This document shows positions 4,546 through 5,742 of a stretch of 5,742 bases of DNA, piece after piece. The DNA lies in NCBI RefSeq assembly GCF_051960575.1, contig NZ_JBQCEE010000414.1, positions 1-5,742 on the forward strand. Direction: 5' to 3'. The notes beneath the pieces were generated by a model, which saw only the letters and a program-made list of their open reading frames with translations, ran no database searches and had not been told where the DNA came from. Position 1 is the first letter of the stretch, and every line of letters starts with the position of its first letter. The position numbers and the translations under genes were made by a program. Origin of the DNA: JBQCEE01 sp051960575. GTDB taxonomy: Bacteria; Actinomycetota; Actinomycetes; Mycobacteriales; Jatrophihabitantaceae.

Positions 4546-5742
4546 GTGCCTCCGCGCCTGACCCGCTCCGGTCACCCCCGCGTCCTCCGGCCCCTCGCCG
4601 CCACGCTGGCCGCCGGCGCGGTCTGCGCGACCGTCGCGTGCTCGTCCGGCAGCGCCGACGGCAGCCCGTCGCACGTGGCGGCGGCCCCCGGTGCGGCGGC
4701 CCCCGGCACCGTCGGTGCGCCGGCCGCCGCGGTCAGGCCCGCCGACTGGTCGGCCTACTTCGGCGGCGCCGCCCGCACCGGCGTCTCGACCACGATGCCC
4801 GCGTTCCACGGCAAGCTCTCGGTCACCAAGCGGCTGAAGCTCGACGGCAGTGTGGTCGGCTCGCCCATCGTCGTCGGCGGCCGGATCATCGCCGCGACGG
4901 CCAACGACTCGGTCTACGCGTTCACCCTCGGCGGCCGGCAGCTCTGGCGGCGGCATCTCGGCACACCGGCCTCGCAGGCGCAGGTGCAGGCGGCGCATCC
5001 GGGCTGCGGCAACGTCTTCCCGCTCGGCATCACCGGGTCGCCGGTGGCCTCGAACGGGCTGGTCTTCGTCTCGCCCGAGTACGGCAACCCCATCCGGCAC
5101 GAGATCGTGGCCCTGCGGGTGGGCGGCGGCGCCGTCGCCTGGCGCCGCGGCATCGACTTCGCCGGCGTCGACCGCACGGCCATGCAGGAACGGGGTGCGC
5201 TGACCGTCGCGGGCGGCAAGGTCTGGGTGCCGTTCGGCGGCCTGGTCGGCGACTGCGGCAACTACAAGGGCCGGTTGGTCGGCACCCCGGTCACCGGCAC
5301 CGGACGCAGCGCCGTCTTCACCGTCCCCACCGATCGCGAGGCGGGCATCTGGACACCACCCGGCCCGACGGTCGACCGCAGCGGCTGGCTGTACGTCGCC
5401 GTCGGCAACGGCGCCGAGCGCAACGGCCGCTACGACCTCAGCGACTCGGTGCTCAGGCTCAGCACGAACGGCTACGTGCACGACCACTTCTCGCCGGCGT
5501 CGTGGCACGCCGACAACGACGCCGACAAGGACCTCGGGTCGCAGGGACCCGTCATCGTCCAGAACCGCTGGATCTTCCAGGCCGGCAAGTCGGGCACCGC
5601 GTACGTGCTGAGGCTCGGCCACCTCGGCGGCATCGGCGGCCAGGTCAGCAGCGCGACGGTCTGCCGGTCGTTCGGCGGCGCCGCCGTCGACGGCAACGTC
5701 GTCTACGTGCCCTGCACCGACGGGGTCAGGCGCGTCACGATC
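4546..5742 (+). CDS. Probable lipoprotein with PQQ-type (BamB/quinoprotein-like) beta-propeller, 3' incomplete
   Basis: 399 codons from GTG, open to the last base of the window, so the C-terminus is missing. Residues 1-31 look like an export signal: an Arg-rich start, an Ala/Leu core, then TVAC with Cys32 as likely lipidation site (Thr at -3 is a little unusual). An Ala/Gly/Pro/Ser linker runs to about 66. WSAYFGGAARTG (68-79) opens the propeller, and SPIVVGGRIIAATANDSVYAF and similar strands follow. IWTPPGP (from Trp269), GNG (287-289), DLSDSVLRLS, DLGSQGP and QAGKSGTAYVL (345-355) are typical of PQQ-like propeller proteins. Four cysteines (154, 237, 373, 390) could form disulfides, consistent with an exported protein. 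No other upstream start codon exists in this frame. The partner and any cofactor are unknown; a scaffold or sensor role is as likely as dehydrogenase activity. Confidence 0.85.
   Translation, partial: MPPRLTRSGHPRVLRPLAATLAAGAVCATVACSSGSADGSPSHVAAAPGAAAPGTVGAPAAAVRPADWSAYFGGAARTGVSTTMPAFHGKLSVTKRLKLDGSVVGSPIVVGGRIIAATANDSVYAFTLGGRQLWRRHLGTPASQAQVQAAHPGCGNVFPLGITGSPVASNGLVFVSPEYGNPIRHEIVALRVGGGAVAWRRGIDFAGVDRTAMQERGALTVAGGKVWVPFGGLVGDCGNYKGRLVGTPVTGTGRSAVFTVPTDREAGIWTPPGPTVDRSGWLYVAVGNGAERNGRYDLSDSVLRLSTNGYVHDHFSPASWHADNDADKDLGSQGPVIVQNRWIFQAGKSGTAYVLRLGHLGGIGGQVSSATVCRSFGGAAVDGNVVYVPCTDGVRRVTI

Noticed and set aside
4511..4550. Inverted GGCAC/GTGCC and ACACC/GGTGT around the lipoprotein gene start
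   Set aside because: The stems are only 5 bp with long loops in very GC-rich sequence; chance pairing is likely.
4462..5622. A 386-codon minus-strand open frame antisense to the propeller gene
   Set aside because: It is repetitive Arg/Gly/Ala/Val-rich. The plus-strand frame has a signal sequence and propeller motifs through the window end.

Overview
The window is very GC-rich, uses GTG starts freely and keeps purA close to a DUF3151 gene, all of which point to a high-GC actinobacterium (class Actinomycetes). The genus cannot be fixed from this sequence alone. No rRNA, tRNA, CRISPR array, transposase or phage gene is visible.

Layout. Positions 1-495 hold two DUF3151 coding segments, head to head and mirror-symmetric. 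The left one reads on the minus strand and leaves the window at base 1. The right one reads on the plus strand and ends at a normal stop. They meet at an 8-bp palindrome (187-194) and both lack the N-terminal third of the family. A strong 50-nt hairpin (500-549) separates the right segment from a convergent minus-strand block. That block holds a CsbD-domain/coiled-coil gene (1212-1766) overlapping by an ATGA a second coiled-coil gene (565-1215), and upstream of them a MatB-like malonyl-CoA/acyl-CoA synthetase (1846-3141). Across a very short divergent intergenic region lies plus-strand purA (3204-4490), complete and canonical. Then comes the start of a probable lipoprotein with a PQQ-type beta-propeller (4546 to the window end, incomplete).

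How the genes relate. PurA makes adenylosuccinate in AMP synthesis. The MatB-like enzyme would activate malonate or methylmalonate to the CoA thioester. The CsbD/coiled-coil pair looks like a translationally coupled general-stress operon of unknown mechanism. The propeller protein is probably exported and anchored outside the membrane. I see no shared pathway; this is mostly a housekeeping neighbourhood with a minus-strand insertion between DUF3151 and purA.

The most unusual thing is the mirrored DUF3151 junction. The arms are only about 77% identical, yet align without a gap around one axis. This suggests a recent join of two diverged homologues, either a real rearrangement or a chimeric contig end. 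No new defence or mobile system is evident.
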